Source: Staphylococcus sp. IVB6214 (GTDB taxonomy: Bacteria; Bacillota; Bacilli; Staphylococcales; Staphylococcaceae). Taken from it: DNA of 64,000 nucleotides. The notes beneath the pieces are model-generated. The model was not told the DNA's origin. It ran no database searches and was given only the letters and a program-made list of their open reading frames with translations. The DNA is taken from NCBI RefSeq assembly GCF_025558585.1, contig NZ_CP094723.1, positions 1,302,001-1,366,000 of the forward strand, written 5' to 3'. Position 1 is the first letter of the stretch; each line of letters begins with the position of its first letter. Both the position numbers and the translations under genes were made by a program. Of this stretch, positions 42,713 to 51,979 are shown piece after piece.

Positions 42713-43834
42713 TTAATGTGTCCCCCTTTCTTCTTCAATGAGTTTTACCAAATGATCACGTTGAATCTCAGATAAGTCTTCTTCTGTATGCATGCGATAA
42801 AACATATTGATAATATCCAAAGGTTCTGATTGACTAATTTCACCTGTTTCCTGTACTGTGTCGGAAATTGCTAAAACTTCTGGCGTTAATGCCAATGTAT
42901 TTGGATATAGTTGTTTTAGTTTTTGCATAGGTTCCGTAACATGTTGCATCTCACGTAATTTAAAATGAAAATAACTATTATCAGACTTTCTATCAAAATG
43001 ACCGTTGATAATATCTTCATACTTCCCTTCTACAACTTCAAGTTCAAATTGCGGTTGTAACTGACGAAATATTTGTTTTAATTGACCTTTATTATCAAAT
43101 TCAATCGTACGATATCCTTTTGCTTGTTTCACTTCAGAAAAAGAATATTGCAAGATCGATCCACTATAAAAAATATGCGCATAATCTATCGCAAACGGAT
43201 GATGGATATGTCCTAACAAAACACAATCAAACCCATCTAAATATCGTGGAGATACAGACTCTATCGTTCCAATTGTCAAATCACGTTCAGAATCAGACTT
43301 AGGCGCACCATGTAACGTAAAATGTCCAACAAGTATATTTTTTTTCGTCGTATCCAATTGTGGTTTCACCAATTCAACAAATTTTTTGACAGCTTGTTCA
43401 TAACTTTTAACGTCTTGTTCAAGGTATACACGTGCCTCAGAAACTGAAAAAAATGGAAGTGTGTAAATAGCGATATCTTCAAATTCAATCGGTTCAAAAA
43501 AGGATGATAGCGATGTTCGGATATAAAGCTGACTCTGATTGAACCATGATGCCCCATAACTTAGGCGCTCTTTACTATCATGATTACCGTTGATAATAAT
43601 AATTGGGATACGCATTTGCAAGTTTAACTTTTGAACCATTTCTTCAAAAATTGCCACCGTATTTTTATTAGGATGTGCTGTATCATATATATCTCCAGCA
43701 ATAATAATTAAGTCTGGATTCTCTTCTATCATTGCTTCAACAAACTGTGACAAAATATAACGTTGATCTTCTAAAAAGCTATGACTATTGAGTCGCTTGC
43801 CTAAATGCCAATCTGCCGTATGAATAATTTTCAT
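42713..43834 (-). CDS. sbcD: Nuclease SbcCD, nuclease subunit D
   Basis: This is the Mre11-like Mn2+-dependent nuclease partner of SbcC. Its 373 residues contain the metallophosphoesterase motifs in order: HTADWHLGK (residue 5), AGDIYDT (about 47), NGNHDSKERL (about 82), GHFTLHG and LGHIHHP (about 210). The C-terminal capping domain is shorter than that of the E. coli protein. TGAGGTG precedes the ATG at 43834. It heads the sbcDC operon. Confidence 0.95.
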   Translation of the reverse strand: MKIIHTADWHLGKRLNSHSFLEDQRYILSQFVEAMIEENPDLIIIAGDIYDTAHPNKNTVAIFEEMVQKLNLQMRIPIIIINGNHDSKERLSYGASWFNQSQLYIRTSLSSFFEPIEFEDIAIYTLPFFSVSEARVYLEQDVKSYEQAVKKFVELVKPQLDTTKKNILVGHFTLHGAPKSDSERDLTIGTIESVSPRYLDGFDCVLLGHIHHPFAIDYAHIFYSGSILQYSFSEVKQAKGYRTIEFDNKGQLKQIFRQLQPQFELEVVEGKYEDIINGHFDRKSDNSYFHFKLREMQHVTEPMQKLKQLYPNTLALTPEVLAISDTVQETGEISQSEPLDIINMFYRMHTEEDLSEIQRDHLVKLIEEERGTH

Positions 43835-43873
43835 ATTTTCACCTCAAATGAATCATTTTCTTATATGACAAAA

Positions 43874-43917
43874 TAAAAAGCAGGTCACATACCGAATGGC
43901 TATGATCACTGCTTTGT
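43874..43917 (-). terminator. Terminator of the ccdC-like gene
   Basis: On the minus strand AAAGCAG...CTGCTTTTTATTTTG frames a further paired segment (TGATCATAG with TATGTGA). It starts about 20 bp after the ccdC-like stop. Confidence 0.7.
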
Positions 43918-43937
43918 TGCAAAAGTCTCTTAATGAA

Positions 43938-44414
43938 CTACGTCGTATGGTGAAACATACGTTTTTTTAACTGTTGATATCGCCACAGCATCGCTAAACG
44001 CCACGGTAATAGCATACTGAATGCAAGTAAGAAAAACATACCTGCAAGCTCTCCTGCATCAATAGAGTTCCCTAGAAAGACTTTGAGCACTGTACGAATC
44101 ACTAATAATGACACGAGTACAACAGGAAACGCTTTTGATTTTTTTAAGTAAATCTCATTTTTTTTCACTTCGAAATGAGAAGTGAACATCAATACTGTTG
44201 AAAAGATCACACCCACTACAATTGATTCTACAATTTCTGTATGCGTCAATCGAAAATAAGGGACAACGTACATTAGTGCACCTGTCGACATAAAAACAGG
44301 TGGCAAAATAATCTTCTTTATATTCACTGGATACTGTTGTGCTTTCATACGCACAACAATCACAGCAGCCCCCATGACAAATGCTACTATGATTGAAAAT
44401 ACTAAATAGCTCAA
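43938..44414 (-). CDS. CcdC-like membrane protein (DUF1453)
   Basis: This 158-residue protein has about four or five membrane helices and matches the CcdC family, named for linkage to cytochrome c biogenesis in Bacillus. Its function is unknown, and staphylococci lack classical cytochrome c, so the name should not be read as a role. The start appears to be a TTG at 44414, with AGGAGG 7 bases upstream. It shares its neighbourhood with sbcDC and tkt but is transcribed alone. Confidence 0.75.
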   Translation of the reverse strand: MSYLVFSIIVAFVMGAAVIVVRMKAQQYPVNIKKIILPPVFMSTGALMYVVPYFRLTHTEIVESIVVGVIFSTVLMFTSHFEVKKNEIYLKKSKAFPVVLVSLLVIRTVLKVFLGNSIDAGELAGMFFLLAFSMLLPWRLAMLWRYQQLKKRMFHHTT

Positions 44415-44532
44415 AGTGTTGCCTCCTCAAGTATCGGACTATAAATGATATGCATATCATCCGTACATTCATATGTATTTCCATTTAAAATTGTTACTTT
44501 TATTATAGCCATATTTCATTGCACAGCAAAGT

Positions 44533-44579
44533 AAAAAGCAAGGAAATCCATGTATGTGTCACCATCGATTCCCTTGCTT
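44533..44579 (-). terminator. Terminator of the YneF-like gene
   Basis: AAGCAAGGAAATC pairs with GATTCCCTTGCTT with one bulge across an 18-base loop; on the minus strand TTTTTACTTT follows. It lies just past the stop codon at 44596. Confidence 0.75.
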
Positions 44580-44595
44580 ATCTAAGTAAAAGCTA

Positions 44596-44823
44596 TTACA
44601 TTTTCTTTTCCATATTTTTGTTCATCATTGTCATCATTTGATTGATTTTCTTTTGTGATGGTTTTTGTCCCATCTGCATCATCATCATACGTAACATCTC
44701 TTCATTAATAGGTGGGTTCTTTTTCAAATAATCCATCATATATTTACGAGCTAAGAAGAATCCACCAACAAGACCGATGATAAGTGCAATAACAATTAAT
44801 AATATCGCTAACCATGTTGCCAT
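44596..44823 (-). CDS. UPF0154 membrane protein (YneF-like)
   Basis: This 75-residue protein has one N-terminal membrane helix ([20 protein letters not shown]) followed by a cytosolic, methionine-rich tail with [19 protein letters not shown]. It matches the UPF0154 family. The ATG at 44823 starts MATW; the longer start at 44835 is less likely, though the binding site (GTGGGTGA) is weak. The function is unknown. It lies upstream of the ccdC-like gene on the same strand and is conserved next to tkt in Bacillota. Confidence 0.8.
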   Translation of the reverse strand: MATWLAILLIVIALIIGLVGGFFLARKYMMDYLKKNPPINEEMLRMMMMQMGQKPSQKKINQMMTMMNKNMEKKM

Positions 44824-44912
44824 CGTTTCACCCACTTTCTTTATCCTTTAGCATTTTACTAGAAATACCATTTGTTTTCAAGGTAATTCAAATGAATATA
44901 CCTTAAATAACA

Positions 44913-44961
44913 GAAAAAAGAATTAGGACAAGAAAGCAATCAAACTTTCTATGCCCTAATC
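44913..44961 (-). terminator. Terminator of tkt
   Basis: On the minus strand ATTAGGGCATAGAAAG pairs with CTTTCTTGTCCTAAT, with small mismatches, and CTTTTTTC follows. It lies 25 bp past the tkt stop. Confidence 0.75.
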
Positions 44962-44985
44962 TGTTATGACGATTGAAATAATTGA

Positions 44986-46974
44986 TTATAGTTGTTCAAT
45001 CTCTGCTAAAACTTGCTCTTTAGTGAAACCGTATTTTTCAATTACTAAGTTGCCAGGCGCACTTGCACCAAAGCGATCGATACCAATTACTTTACCGTGC
45101 ATACCGACATATTTGTGCCAACCTAAAGTCGCACCCATCTCAGCTGCAACACGTTTCTCAACATGTGGTAATAAAACTTCATCTTTATAAGCTTGTGGTT
45201 GTTGTTCAAATGCTTGCCAGTTTGGCATTGATACAACACGTACACCTTTACCTTGCTCAGCTAATTCTTTTGCTACGTCTACAAGTAGACTCACCTCTGA
45301 ACCTGTCGCAAGCAATACGTATTCAGGTGTTGTTTCAGTCTCATAAACAACATATGCACCTTTACGTACACCCTCTTCAACCGCTGCAAAGTCAACATCC
45401 AAGACAGGCAATCCTTGTCTCGTCAATACTAAAGCAGTCGGTGTTGATTTAGATTCAAGTGCTACTTGCCAAGCAACACGTGTTTCGTTACCATCTGCTG
45501 GACGAATCACGTTTAAGTTAGGCATTGCACGTAAACCAGCAAGTTGTTCAACTGGTTCATGTGTCGGGCCATCTTCACCAACAGCAATTGAATCATGTGT
45601 GAAGATAAATGTTGAACCTAATCCCATTAATGATGATAAACGCAATGCAGGTTTAACGTAGTCACTGAATACGAAGAATGTCGCACCATATGGATGTACA
45701 CCACCGTGTGCTGCCATACCATTGACTGCTGCTGCCATCGCAAACTCACGTACACCAAACCAGATATTTCTGCCACTACCATCTTCGGCAGAGAAGTCAC
45801 CTTCTGCTTTTACATTTGATTTGTTAGATGAAGCTAAGTCAGCTGATCCACCAAAGAATGATGGCACTGCGGCACTAATCGCTTGAATCACTTCACCGGA
45901 GTCTGCACGAGAAGCGGCGTTATGACCCACTTCAAATTGAGGTAATGATGCTGCATAATCTTCTGGAAGTTCACCCGCAATGGCTGTTTTGAATGTTGCA
46001 GCAAGTTCTGGATATTTTTCTTCATATTTCTTAAATTCTGCTTCCCATGCAGCTTCATGAGCATCTGCACGTTCAATCATTGTTTCCTTGAAAATGTCAT
46101 AAACAACTTCATCTACGTGGAATTGTTTATCCGCATCTAACGCGTAGTTATCAAACGTTAGTGCTCGTTCATCTGCACCTAATGGGGCACCGTGTGATGT
46201 ATGGCTATTTGATTTGTTAGGAGAACCATATCCAATAATCGTCTTCACTTCGATAATTGTTGGTCCTGCTTGTTCTTTTGCTGTTTCAATCGCACGATCA
46301 ATCGCTTCTAAATCATTACCATCTTCTACTAAAAGATGATTCCAACCGTATGCTTCAAAGCGTTGTTTAATATTTTCTGAAAATGATTTATTTGTTTTTC
46401 CATCTAATGAAATATCATTTGAATCATATAATGTGATTAACTTGTCTAACTTCAAGTGACCTGCTAATGAAGCAGCTTCATGTGAGATCCCTTCCATCAA
46501 GTCACCATCAGAAGCTAATACATATGTGTGATGATCTACGATAGAAATACCATCTTGATTGTATTTATCTGATAAGTGTTTTTCTGCCATTGCCATACCA
46601 ACAGCCATTGCAAAACCTTGTCCTAATGGTCCTGTTGTAATCTCTACACCTTGTGTATGACGGAACTCAGGGTGCCCTGGTGTTTTTGAATCCCATTGTC
46701 TAAAGTTTTTTAATTCATCCAATGCTAAACCACCAGAAACATGTAAAAGACTGTAAAGTAGTGCTGATCCATGTCCAGCAGATAAGACAAATCTGTCTCT
46801 ATTAAAGTATTGATCAGCTTTTGGATTGAAATTCAAATGACGTGTCCATAACGTATAAGCCATAGGTGCTGCACCCATAGGAAGACCCGGATGTCCTGAA
46901 TTTGCTTTTTCAATTGCATCAATACTCAAAGCACGCAGTGTATTCACTGCTAAACTATCATTTTTATCAAACAT
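44986..46974 (-). CDS. tkt: Transketolase
   Basis: This thiamine-diphosphate enzyme transfers two-carbon units between sugar phosphates in the non-oxidative pentose phosphate pathway. The 662 residues match the family. Cofactor motifs are [19 protein letters not shown] near residue 155 with Mg ligands in [10 protein letters not shown], and the pyrimidine-site region [19 protein letters not shown] near residue 405. [15 protein letters not shown] is the conserved transketolase loop. GGAAG precedes the ATG. It is monocistronic. Confidence 0.97.
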   Translation of the reverse strand: MFDKNDSLAVNTLRALSIDAIEKANSGHPGLPMGAAPMAYTLWTRHLNFNPKADQYFNRDRFVLSAGHGSALLYSLLHVSGGLALDELKNFRQWDSKTPGHPEFRHTQGVEITTGPLGQGFAMAVGMAMAEKHLSDKYNQDGISIVDHHTYVLASDGDLMEGISHEAASLAGHLKLDKLITLYDSNDISLDGKTNKSFSENIKQRFEAYGWNHLLVEDGNDLEAIDRAIETAKEQAGPTIIEVKTIIGYGSPNKSNSHTSHGAPLGADERALTFDNYALDADKQFHVDEVVYDIFKETMIERADAHEAAWEAEFKKYEEKYPELAATFKTAIAGELPEDYAASLPQFEVGHNAASRADSGEVIQAISAAVPSFFGGSADLASSNKSNVKAEGDFSAEDGSGRNIWFGVREFAMAAAVNGMAAHGGVHPYGATFFVFSDYVKPALRLSSLMGLGSTFIFTHDSIAVGEDGPTHEPVEQLAGLRAMPNLNVIRPADGNETRVAWQVALESKSTPTALVLTRQGLPVLDVDFAAVEEGVRKGAYVVYETETTPEYVLLATGSEVSLLVDVAKELAEQGKGVRVVSMPNWQAFEQQPQAYKDEVLLPHVEKRVAAEMGATLGWHKYVGMHGKVIGIDRFGASAPGNLVIEKYGFTKEQVLAEIEQL

Positions 46975-47085
46975 AAAATTACTTCCTTTCTTTTTCTTTT
47001 CATAGCTATATTATACCCGAAACATAGATTAGAAACCTAGCAAATCAATGCTTCAATTAAAATATTCATGAAAATAGTGTGACAG

Positions 47086-47322
47086 TTACTTTCTCAAATT
47101 GTTTTGCTTCTGAATTGATTTCAATTTTTCAGGCGTCACATCGTTACCTTGTGGGTCGATTATTTTTGTTTGTTCAATCTGAGCCTTGAAGCTACCGCGA
47201 AATGTCTCTAAATACTCACTTCTTAATTTAGATTGTTCTTTCGCCTCAATTTCTGTTAATCCTTGCTCTTTTTTCTTTCTTGCAAGTTCATTAATACGAT
47301 TTAATTTATCTTGGCTTAACAT
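47086..47322 (-). CDS. UPF0291/DUF896 small protein (YnzC-like)
   Basis: This 78-residue helical, highly charged protein matches DUF896 (INELARKKKEQGLTEIEAKEQSKLRSEYLE). In B. subtilis its relative YnzC is in the LexA regulon near yneA, and here too it lies just past sosA on the same strand, 155 bp away. GGAGG precedes the ATG. The molecular role is unknown. Confidence 0.85.
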   Translation of the reverse strand: MLSQDKLNRINELARKKKEQGLTEIEAKEQSKLRSEYLETFRGSFKAQIEQTKIIDPQGNDVTPEKLKSIQKQNNLRK

Positions 47323-47476
47323 ACCGTATTACCTCCGTTAATTTCTTTATAAAAATATAACAGAAGTACTGTGGAAAACCAAACGATTCATTCTAACGAA
47401 AACATTGACATCATTGTCGTTCACTTAGAAATACTTACTCTACACAAATCAGTTTTCTTTATACTTAATTAAAGCA

Positions 47477-47701
47477 TTATTTACTTAACGTAATAGCAAA
47501 CACACTCTCTTCATTACTGTGATCAGGTGCTGCTTCATATTGTTCTGTATTTTTAAGTGAGTGATCTGTCATTTCGTACGTCTGTTCCACCTGTTCGTTT
47601 TGACTTGCCATAATAAAGAAAGCAAAACACAAGATGATAGAGACTAGGAATACAATTAAAAACAGTGTTAACTCGTGATATTTTTGTTGAATCATTCTCA
47701 T
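47477..47701 (-). CDS. sosA: SOS-induced cell division inhibitor, SosA-like
   Basis: This small protein (74 residues from 47701, or 72 from the ATG at 47695, whose distance to GAGGAGTG is better) has one N-terminal membrane helix (TLFLIVFLVSIILCFAFFIM). An acidic extracytoplasmic tail follows. Size, topology, position divergent from lexA and SOS boxes match SosA of staphylococci and YneA of Bacillus, which delay division during DNA damage. No LysM domain is visible, unlike YneA. Confidence 0.8.
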   Translation of the reverse strand: MRMIQQKYHELTLFLIVFLVSIILCFAFFIMASQNEQVEQTYEMTDHSLKNTEQYEAAPDHSNEESVFAITLSK

Positions 47702-47709
47702 ACACTCCT

Positions 47710-47723
47710 CGAACATTTGTTTG
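47710..47723. promoter_or_regulatory. LexA box 1 (near sosA)
   Basis: CGAACATTTGTTTG fits the Gram-positive SOS box CGAACNNNNGTTCG with one mismatch. It overlaps the early sosA transcript. Confidence 0.85.
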
Positions 47724-47730
47724 TATTAGT

Positions 47731-47759
47731 AATCTAACAGAACAAGCGTTCCGTGTCAA
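47731..47759 (-). promoter_or_regulatory. sosA promoter
   Basis: On the minus strand TTGACA (47754-47759) and TAGATT (47731-47736) are separated by exactly 17 bases. The second LexA box fills the spacer. Confidence 0.7.
47739..47752. promoter_or_regulatory. LexA box 2 (in the sosA promoter spacer)
   Basis: AGAACAAGCGTTCC keeps GAAC-N4-GTTC. It sits between the -35 and -10 of sosA, so LexA bound here would exclude RNA polymerase. Confidence 0.85.
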
Positions 47760-47767
47760 CAAAAAGA

Positions 47768-47781
47768 CGAACAAATGTTTG
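47768..47781. promoter_or_regulatory. LexA box 3 (in the lexA promoter)
   Basis: CGAACAAATGTTTG fits CGAACNNNNGTTCG with one mismatch and overlaps the lexA -35 element, giving autorepression. Confidence 0.85.
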
Positions 47782-47807
47782 TTCTTGTTCGTGTGATATG
47801 CTATAAT
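47779..47807 (+). promoter_or_regulatory. lexA promoter
   Basis: TTGTTC (47779-47784) and TATAAT (47802-47807) are 17 bases apart, 30 bases before the lexA start codon. Confidence 0.75.
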
Positions 47808-47837
47808 AGCTTTAAATTCAATAGAGGAGTGCTATTT

Positions 47838-48461
47838 ATGAGGGAATTAACGAAGAGACAGAGTGAAATATTTGAATTCATTAAACAAGTTGTACATTCT
47901 AAGGGATATCCACCGAGTGTTCGTGAAATAGGAGAAGCAGTTGGCTTAGCTTCAAGTTCAACTGTTCACGGTCATCTTTCTCGTTTAGAAGAAAAAGGAT
48001 ATATTCGTCGTGACCCAACGAAACCACGTGCTATCGAGATTGTGAGTGAACTCATGGGTGAACCAGTCAATATGGAAGCAACTATTTTCGTTCCAGTGAT
48101 TGGAAAGGTCACTGCCGGTGTCCCAATTACGGCTGTTGAGAATGTAGAAGAGTATTATCCATTACCCGAACATTTCACTTCCACACATAACGGCCAAATT
48201 TTTATATTAAACGTTGTTGGTGACAGTATGATTGAAGCAGGCATTTTAGATGGTGATAAAGTGATTGTTAGAAGTCAATCTATCGCTGAAAATGGAGATA
48301 TTATTGTTGCTATGACTGAAGAAGATGAAGCGACAGTAAAACGATTCTTTAAAGAGAAAAATCGTTATCGATTACAACCAGAAAATAGTATGCTCAGTCC
48401 TATTTATCTGGACCATGTGACTGTTTTAGGAAAAGTTGTCGGTCTTTTTAGAGAAATGTAG
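47838..48461 (+). CDS. lexA: SOS repressor LexA
   Basis: This repressor controls the DNA-damage response and self-cleaves when RecA filaments form. The ATG at 47838 ([10 protein letters not shown], 207 residues) has AGAGGAG upstream; the longer frame would overlap the promoter. An N-terminal winged helix (1-65) carries [23 protein letters not shown]. The cleavage site A93-G94 is in KVTAGVP, and the Ser-Lys dyad is S130 ([10 protein letters not shown]) and K168 (ATVKRF). It is divergent from sosA with three LexA boxes between. Confidence 0.97.
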   Translation: MRELTKRQSEIFEFIKQVVHSKGYPPSVREIGEAVGLASSSTVHGHLSRLEEKGYIRRDPTKPRAIEIVSELMGEPVNMEATIFVPVIGKVTAGVPITAVENVEEYYPLPEHFTSTHNGQIFILNVVGDSMIEAGILDGDKVIVRSQSIAENGDIIVAMTEEDEATVKRFFKEKNRYRLQPENSMLSPIYLDHVTVLGKVVGLFREM

Positions 48462-48506
48462 TTCGTTTTTCACCCTTTCTCTCAATGACACTCCTCAGTC
48501 AACGTC

Positions 48507-48548
48507 AAAAAAGCTCGGACACACGAATGATGTGTGTCCGAGCTTTTC
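48507..48548. terminator. Bidirectional terminator between lexA and guaC
   Basis: AAAAAGCTCGGACACAC pairs with GTGTGTCCGAGCTTTT around a short loop between the converging genes. Confidence 0.9.
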
Positions 48549-48551
48549 TTA

Positions 48552-49529
48552 TTAGTCTCTATCACCGTTAAAAATTGAGTTTTTAACAATTACATAGTCC
48601 ACTTTTCTTAATGCACCGACATCTTTACCGCCTGCATAAGAGATAGAACTTTGTAAGTCTTCTTGCATTTCTTTCAATGTATCTTGAAGTGAACCTTTAT
48701 GTGCAACAAACATTTTTTTGCCTTCAACGTTTTTACGTTCACCTTTTTGATACTCAGATGCACTACCAAAGTATTCTTTATACTTTTTGCCATCCATTTC
48801 GACTGTTTCACCTGGTGACTCTTCATGCGCTGCAAATAATGAACCAATCATTACCATTGATGCACCAAAGCGAACTGATTTAGCGATATCGCCATGCGTA
48901 CGGATACCACCATCTGCAATAATTGGTTTACGTGCTGCTTTACTGCAATGGTTAATTGCAGCTAATTGCCAGCCACCTGTACCGAAACCTGTTTTGATTT
49001 TTGTAATACAAACACGACCTGGTCCAATACCAACCTTCGTTGCATCTGCACCTGCGTTTTCTAGTTCACGAACACCTTCTGGCGTCCCTACATTACCAGC
49101 GATAACGAATGTTTCTGGTAAGTGCTCTTTTATGTGTTGAATCATATTGATAACTTGATCTGAATGACCGTGAGCAATATCAATTGTGATATACTCTGGT
49201 TTCAATCCTTCAGCTTTAATGTTTTTAACAAATTCAAATTCAGGGTCTTTTACACCAACTGAGATCGAAGCGAATAAACCTTTCTCATGCATGCGTTTTA
49301 TAAATGGAATACGTGCTGCTTCATCAAAACGGTGCATAATGTAGAAATAATCATTTTCCGCAAACCATTCTGCCAACTGTTCATTCATAACCGTTTGCAT
49401 GTTTGCAGGTACAACAGGTAATTTAAATCTTCTAGGCCCAAATTGGATAGATGTGTCAATTTCTGAACGACTTTTCACGATGCTTTTGTTTGGAATTAGT
49501 TGTATATCTTCATAATCAAAAATTTTCAT
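48552..49529 (-). CDS. guaC: GMP reductase
   Basis: This enzyme reduces GMP to IMP with NADPH, linking guanine salvage to adenine nucleotides. The ATG at 49529 ([14 protein letters not shown], 325 residues) follows GAGGGG at about 10 bases. The TIM-barrel shows the catalytic cysteine loop [17 protein letters not shown] near residue 175 and [19 protein letters not shown]. It lacks CBS domains, which separates it from IMP dehydrogenase. It is monocistronic, downstream of rpsN. Confidence 0.96.
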   Translation of the reverse strand: MKIFDYEDIQLIPNKSIVKSRSEIDTSIQFGPRRFKLPVVPANMQTVMNEQLAEWFAENDYFYIMHRFDEAARIPFIKRMHEKGLFASISVGVKDPEFEFVKNIKAEGLKPEYITIDIAHGHSDQVINMIQHIKEHLPETFVIAGNVGTPEGVRELENAGADATKVGIGPGRVCITKIKTGFGTGGWQLAAINHCSKAARKPIIADGGIRTHGDIAKSVRFGASMVMIGSLFAAHEESPGETVEMDGKKYKEYFGSASEYQKGERKNVEGKKMFVAHKGSLQDTLKEMQEDLQSSISYAGGKDVGALRKVDYVIVKNSIFNGDRD

Positions 49530-49609
49530 GTTTAAAAAACCCCTCATTTATTTTATCCATATGATAATATACTATCATTAACGGATAAAGTAAACAAAGG
49601 GAAGCAATT

Positions 49610-49879
49610 TTACCAGCTAGATTTTTTAACGCCAGGTATTTGGCCTTTATGTGCATACTCGCGGAATGAAATTCTAGACATTTCAAATTTACGCATCACA
49701 CCACGTGGACGACCTGTTACTTTACATCTTCTTGTCAATCTTGTTGGTGATGAATCACGTGGAAGTTTACGAAGTGCTTCATAATCACCTTTCGCTTTTA
49801 ATTCACGTCTTAATTCAGCGTATTGCGCAACTAACGCTTCACGCTTTGCTTCTTTTGCTATTTTAGACTTTTTAGCCAT
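49610..49879 (-). CDS. rpsN: 30S ribosomal protein S14, zinc-independent paralogue
   Basis: This 89-residue S14 is the long, cysteine-poor (C-) form. It has a single cysteine ([11 protein letters not shown]) and no CxxC pairs, unlike the 61-residue zinc-binding S14 of the main ribosomal operon. Such paralogues replace the zinc form when zinc is scarce, releasing the metal. A strong Zur-type box lies 20 bp upstream of the start (49898-49920), which supports that role. AAGGTGG precedes the ATG. It is divergent from rpmG. Confidence 0.95.
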   Translation of the reverse strand: MAKKSKIAKEAKREALVAQYAELRRELKAKGDYEALRKLPRDSSPTRLTRRCKVTGRPRGVMRKFEMSRISFREYAHKGQIPGVKKSSW

Positions 49880-49897
49880 ATTTATACCACCTTTTTA

Positions 49898-49920
49898 TAA
49901 ATCGTAATCATTACGTTTTA
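49898..49920. promoter_or_regulatory. Zur box upstream of rpsN
   Basis: The left half TAAATCGTAAT and right half ATTACGTTTTA around one central base form a near-perfect palindrome. They match the Bacillota Zur consensus (TAAATCGTAAT-N-ATTACGATTTA) at 21 of 22 fixed positions. It lies 19 bases before the rpsN start codon. Confidence 0.85.
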
Positions 49921-49991
49921 TATATTAGCATATTTTCTTTTATAAACGCAAGATAAAATGTTGGCAAATATAAAAAAGCGTGATAAAATAA

Positions 49992-50014
49992 TAAATCGTA
50001 ATGGTTTCAATTTA
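49992..50014. promoter_or_regulatory. Second Zur-like box upstream of rpmG
   Basis: The left half TAAATCGTAAT is perfect; the right half GTTTCAATTTA matches ATTACGATTTA at 8 of 11 positions. It lies 25 bases before the rpmG start. Confidence 0.6.
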
Positions 50015-50038
50015 TTATGTACTAAAGGAGGGAAAACC

Positions 50039-50188
50039 ATGCGTATTAATGTAACTTTAGCTTGTACAGAATGTGGTGACCGTAACTATATCACAACTAA
50101 AAATAAACGTACAAACCCAGAGCGTATCGAAATGATGAAATATTGCCCAAGATTAAACAAACACACTTTACACAGAGAAACAAAATAA
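50039..50188 (+). CDS. rpmG: 50S ribosomal protein L33 paralogue
   Basis: This 49-residue L33 starts at the ATG at 50039 ([17 protein letters not shown]), with AAAGGAGGG upstream; longer frames cross the Zur-like box. It has CTEC as its first zinc pair, but the second pair is reduced to one cysteine (YCPRLNKHT), so tetrahedral zinc binding is probably lost. Together with the divergent zinc-free S14 and the boxes in between, this looks like a zinc-sparing ribosomal pair. Confidence 0.92.
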   Translation: MRINVTLACTECGDRNYITTKNKRTNPERIEMMKYCPRLNKHTLHRETK

Positions 50189-50221
50189 TAACGGCATATC
50201 ACGACTAATCAAAAATACGAC

Positions 50222-50257
50222 AAAAAAGGTGAGCATTCAAAGTGCTCACCTTTTTAT
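50222..50257. terminator. Bidirectional terminator between rpmG and katA
   Basis: AAAAAAGGTGAGCA pairs with TGCTCACCTTTTT around a 7-base loop between the converging genes. Confidence 0.9.
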
Positions 50258-50265
50258 TATGAAGA

Positions 50266-51762
50266 TTATTTTAAATCTCCTAAAATTTCATCTAACTGAT
50301 CTGCCATACCAAGTGCATTAGCGACACCGATACCATATTCTGGATCTGCTTGATAACAATGGCGAATATGACGATGTTTTACTTCGTCTGTTGTACCCTC
50401 CATCTCATTGGCAGTATTTTCAAAAATACGCTGTTGTTGTTCGGGTGTTTGCAGGCGGAATAGCTTACCGGGTTGCTCAAAGTAATTATCATCATCTTCT
50501 CTAAAGTCATACTCATAAGCCGCTCCTTCAATATCCAATGGCGCACGTTTATATTCTGGTTGATCTTTAAAAACACCTGTACTGTTTGGGTAGTAATGTG
50601 TAGAACCGCCACCATTCCCATCTAAGAAACGCATTTGACCATCTCTACTGAACGGACAAATATTTTCTACACCGACACCTTTAGGTTGATTCACTGGGAT
50701 TTGCCAATGGTTAACACCTAAGCGATATCTTTGTGCATCACCATATGAGAAAAGTCGTCCTTGCAACATTTTATCCGGTGAAAAATCAATACCCGGAATG
50801 ATGTTTGTAGGTGCAAATGCCGCTTGTTCTACATCCATGAAGTAGTTATCTGGGTTTCTATTTAATTCAAATTCTCCTACTTCAATTAATGGATATTCAT
50901 CCTTAAACCATACTTTTGTCAAATCAAACGGGTTATCTTTATGTTGACGTGCTTGTTCTTCCGTCATGACTTGAATATACATTTTCCACTTAGGGAAGTC
51001 ACCCTTTTCAATGGCTTCAAACAAATCTCGTTGTGAAGATTCACGGTCTTTGGCAATCACTTGAGCCGCTTCATCAGGTGATAAGTTTTCAATACCTTGT
51101 TGTGTTCTAAAGTGGAACTTCACCCATACACGTTCATTGCTATCATTAATCATCGCATATGTGTGCGAACCAAAGCCGTGCATATGACGATAACCTTTTG
51201 GAATACCGCGATCTGACATTAAGATTGTTACTTGATGCAATGCTTCTGGTAAAGAAGTCCAGAAGTCCCAGTTATTTTGAGCACTGCGCATGTTCGTTCT
51301 TGGATCTCTCTTAACCGCATGATTCAAACTCGCAAATAGTTTTGGATCTCTGAAGAAAAAGACAGGAGTGTTGTTGCCTACTAAATCCCAGTTTCCTTCT
51401 TCAGTATAAAACTTTAATGCAAAGCCACGAATATCACGCTCTGCATCAGCTGCACCACGTTCACCTGCTACTGTTGAGAAACGTGCGAACATCTCTGTTT
51501 GCTTGCCAACTTCTGAAAAGATCTTTGCTGAAGTATACTGCGTGATATCATTCGTTACAGTAAACGTTCCAAATGCACCTGATCCCTTTGCGTGCATACG
51601 TCGTTCAGGAATGACTTCTCGATCGAAATGTGCCATCTGCTCAAGAAAGTACCAATCTTGCATGAGCAGTGGACCACGTTGTCCGGCTGTCATTGAATTC
51701 TCTCTGTCGCCTACTGGATGCCCAAATAAGCCTGTTAGTTTCGAATCATCATGGTTACTCAT
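50266..51762 (-). CDS. katA: Catalase (monofunctional, haem)
   Basis: This clade-3 catalase converts hydrogen peroxide to water and oxygen. The 498 residues show the catalytic region [15 protein letters not shown] (histidine), [33 protein letters not shown], the asparagine-bearing [11 protein letters not shown] and the haem-ligand tyrosine in [23 protein letters not shown] precedes the ATG. A PerR box at 51783-51797 downstream of a TATAAT box (51814-51819, minus strand) indicates peroxide induction. Confidence 0.97.
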   Translation of the reverse strand: MSNHDDSKLTGLFGHPVGDRENSMTAGQRGPLLMQDWYFLEQMAHFDREVIPERRMHAKGSGAFGTFTVTNDITQYTSAKIFSEVGKQTEMFARFSTVAGERGAADAERDIRGFALKFYTEEGNWDLVGNNTPVFFFRDPKLFASLNHAVKRDPRTNMRSAQNNWDFWTSLPEALHQVTILMSDRGIPKGYRHMHGFGSHTYAMINDSNERVWVKFHFRTQQGIENLSPDEAAQVIAKDRESSQRDLFEAIEKGDFPKWKMYIQVMTEEQARQHKDNPFDLTKVWFKDEYPLIEVGEFELNRNPDNYFMDVEQAAFAPTNIIPGIDFSPDKMLQGRLFSYGDAQRYRLGVNHWQIPVNQPKGVGVENICPFSRDGQMRFLDGNGGGSTHYYPNSTGVFKDQPEYKRAPLDIEGAAYEYDFREDDDNYFEQPGKLFRLQTPEQQQRIFENTANEMEGTTDEVKHRHIRHCYQADPEYGIGVANALGMADQLDEILGDLK

Positions 51763-51782
51763 AGAAAAACCTTCTTTCTTAT

Positions 51783-51797
51783 TTATAATAATTCTAA
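51783..51797. promoter_or_regulatory. PerR box of katA
   Basis: On the minus strand TTAGAATTATTATAA matches the PerR consensus TTATAATTATTATAA at 14 of 15 positions. It lies about 20 bp before the katA start and just after its -10 box. Confidence 0.85.
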
Positions 51798-51979
51798 TTT
51801 AAGTACTATCTATATTATACCCGTTTTTTTATATTTTAAAAGTAAATCAAAAAGTGATTATCGACGAATTTTCAAAAAATTTTGCTTTTTTCCTTTAAAG
51901 TTGTAAATTCCTGTTGAATATCATAAGAATAGCAAGTACAATAGATAGAAATCTTTAATTATATGAGGAGCAGATGCTT

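Noticed and set aside
44155..44484. 109-codon minus-strand frame overlapping the ccdC-like gene
   Set aside because: The hydrophobic pattern and AGGAGG-TTG start favour the other frame; this one is an out-of-frame shadow.
45063..45452. 129-codon plus-strand frame within tkt
   Set aside because: It is an antisense shadow rich in leucine, histidine and glutamine, with no start signal.
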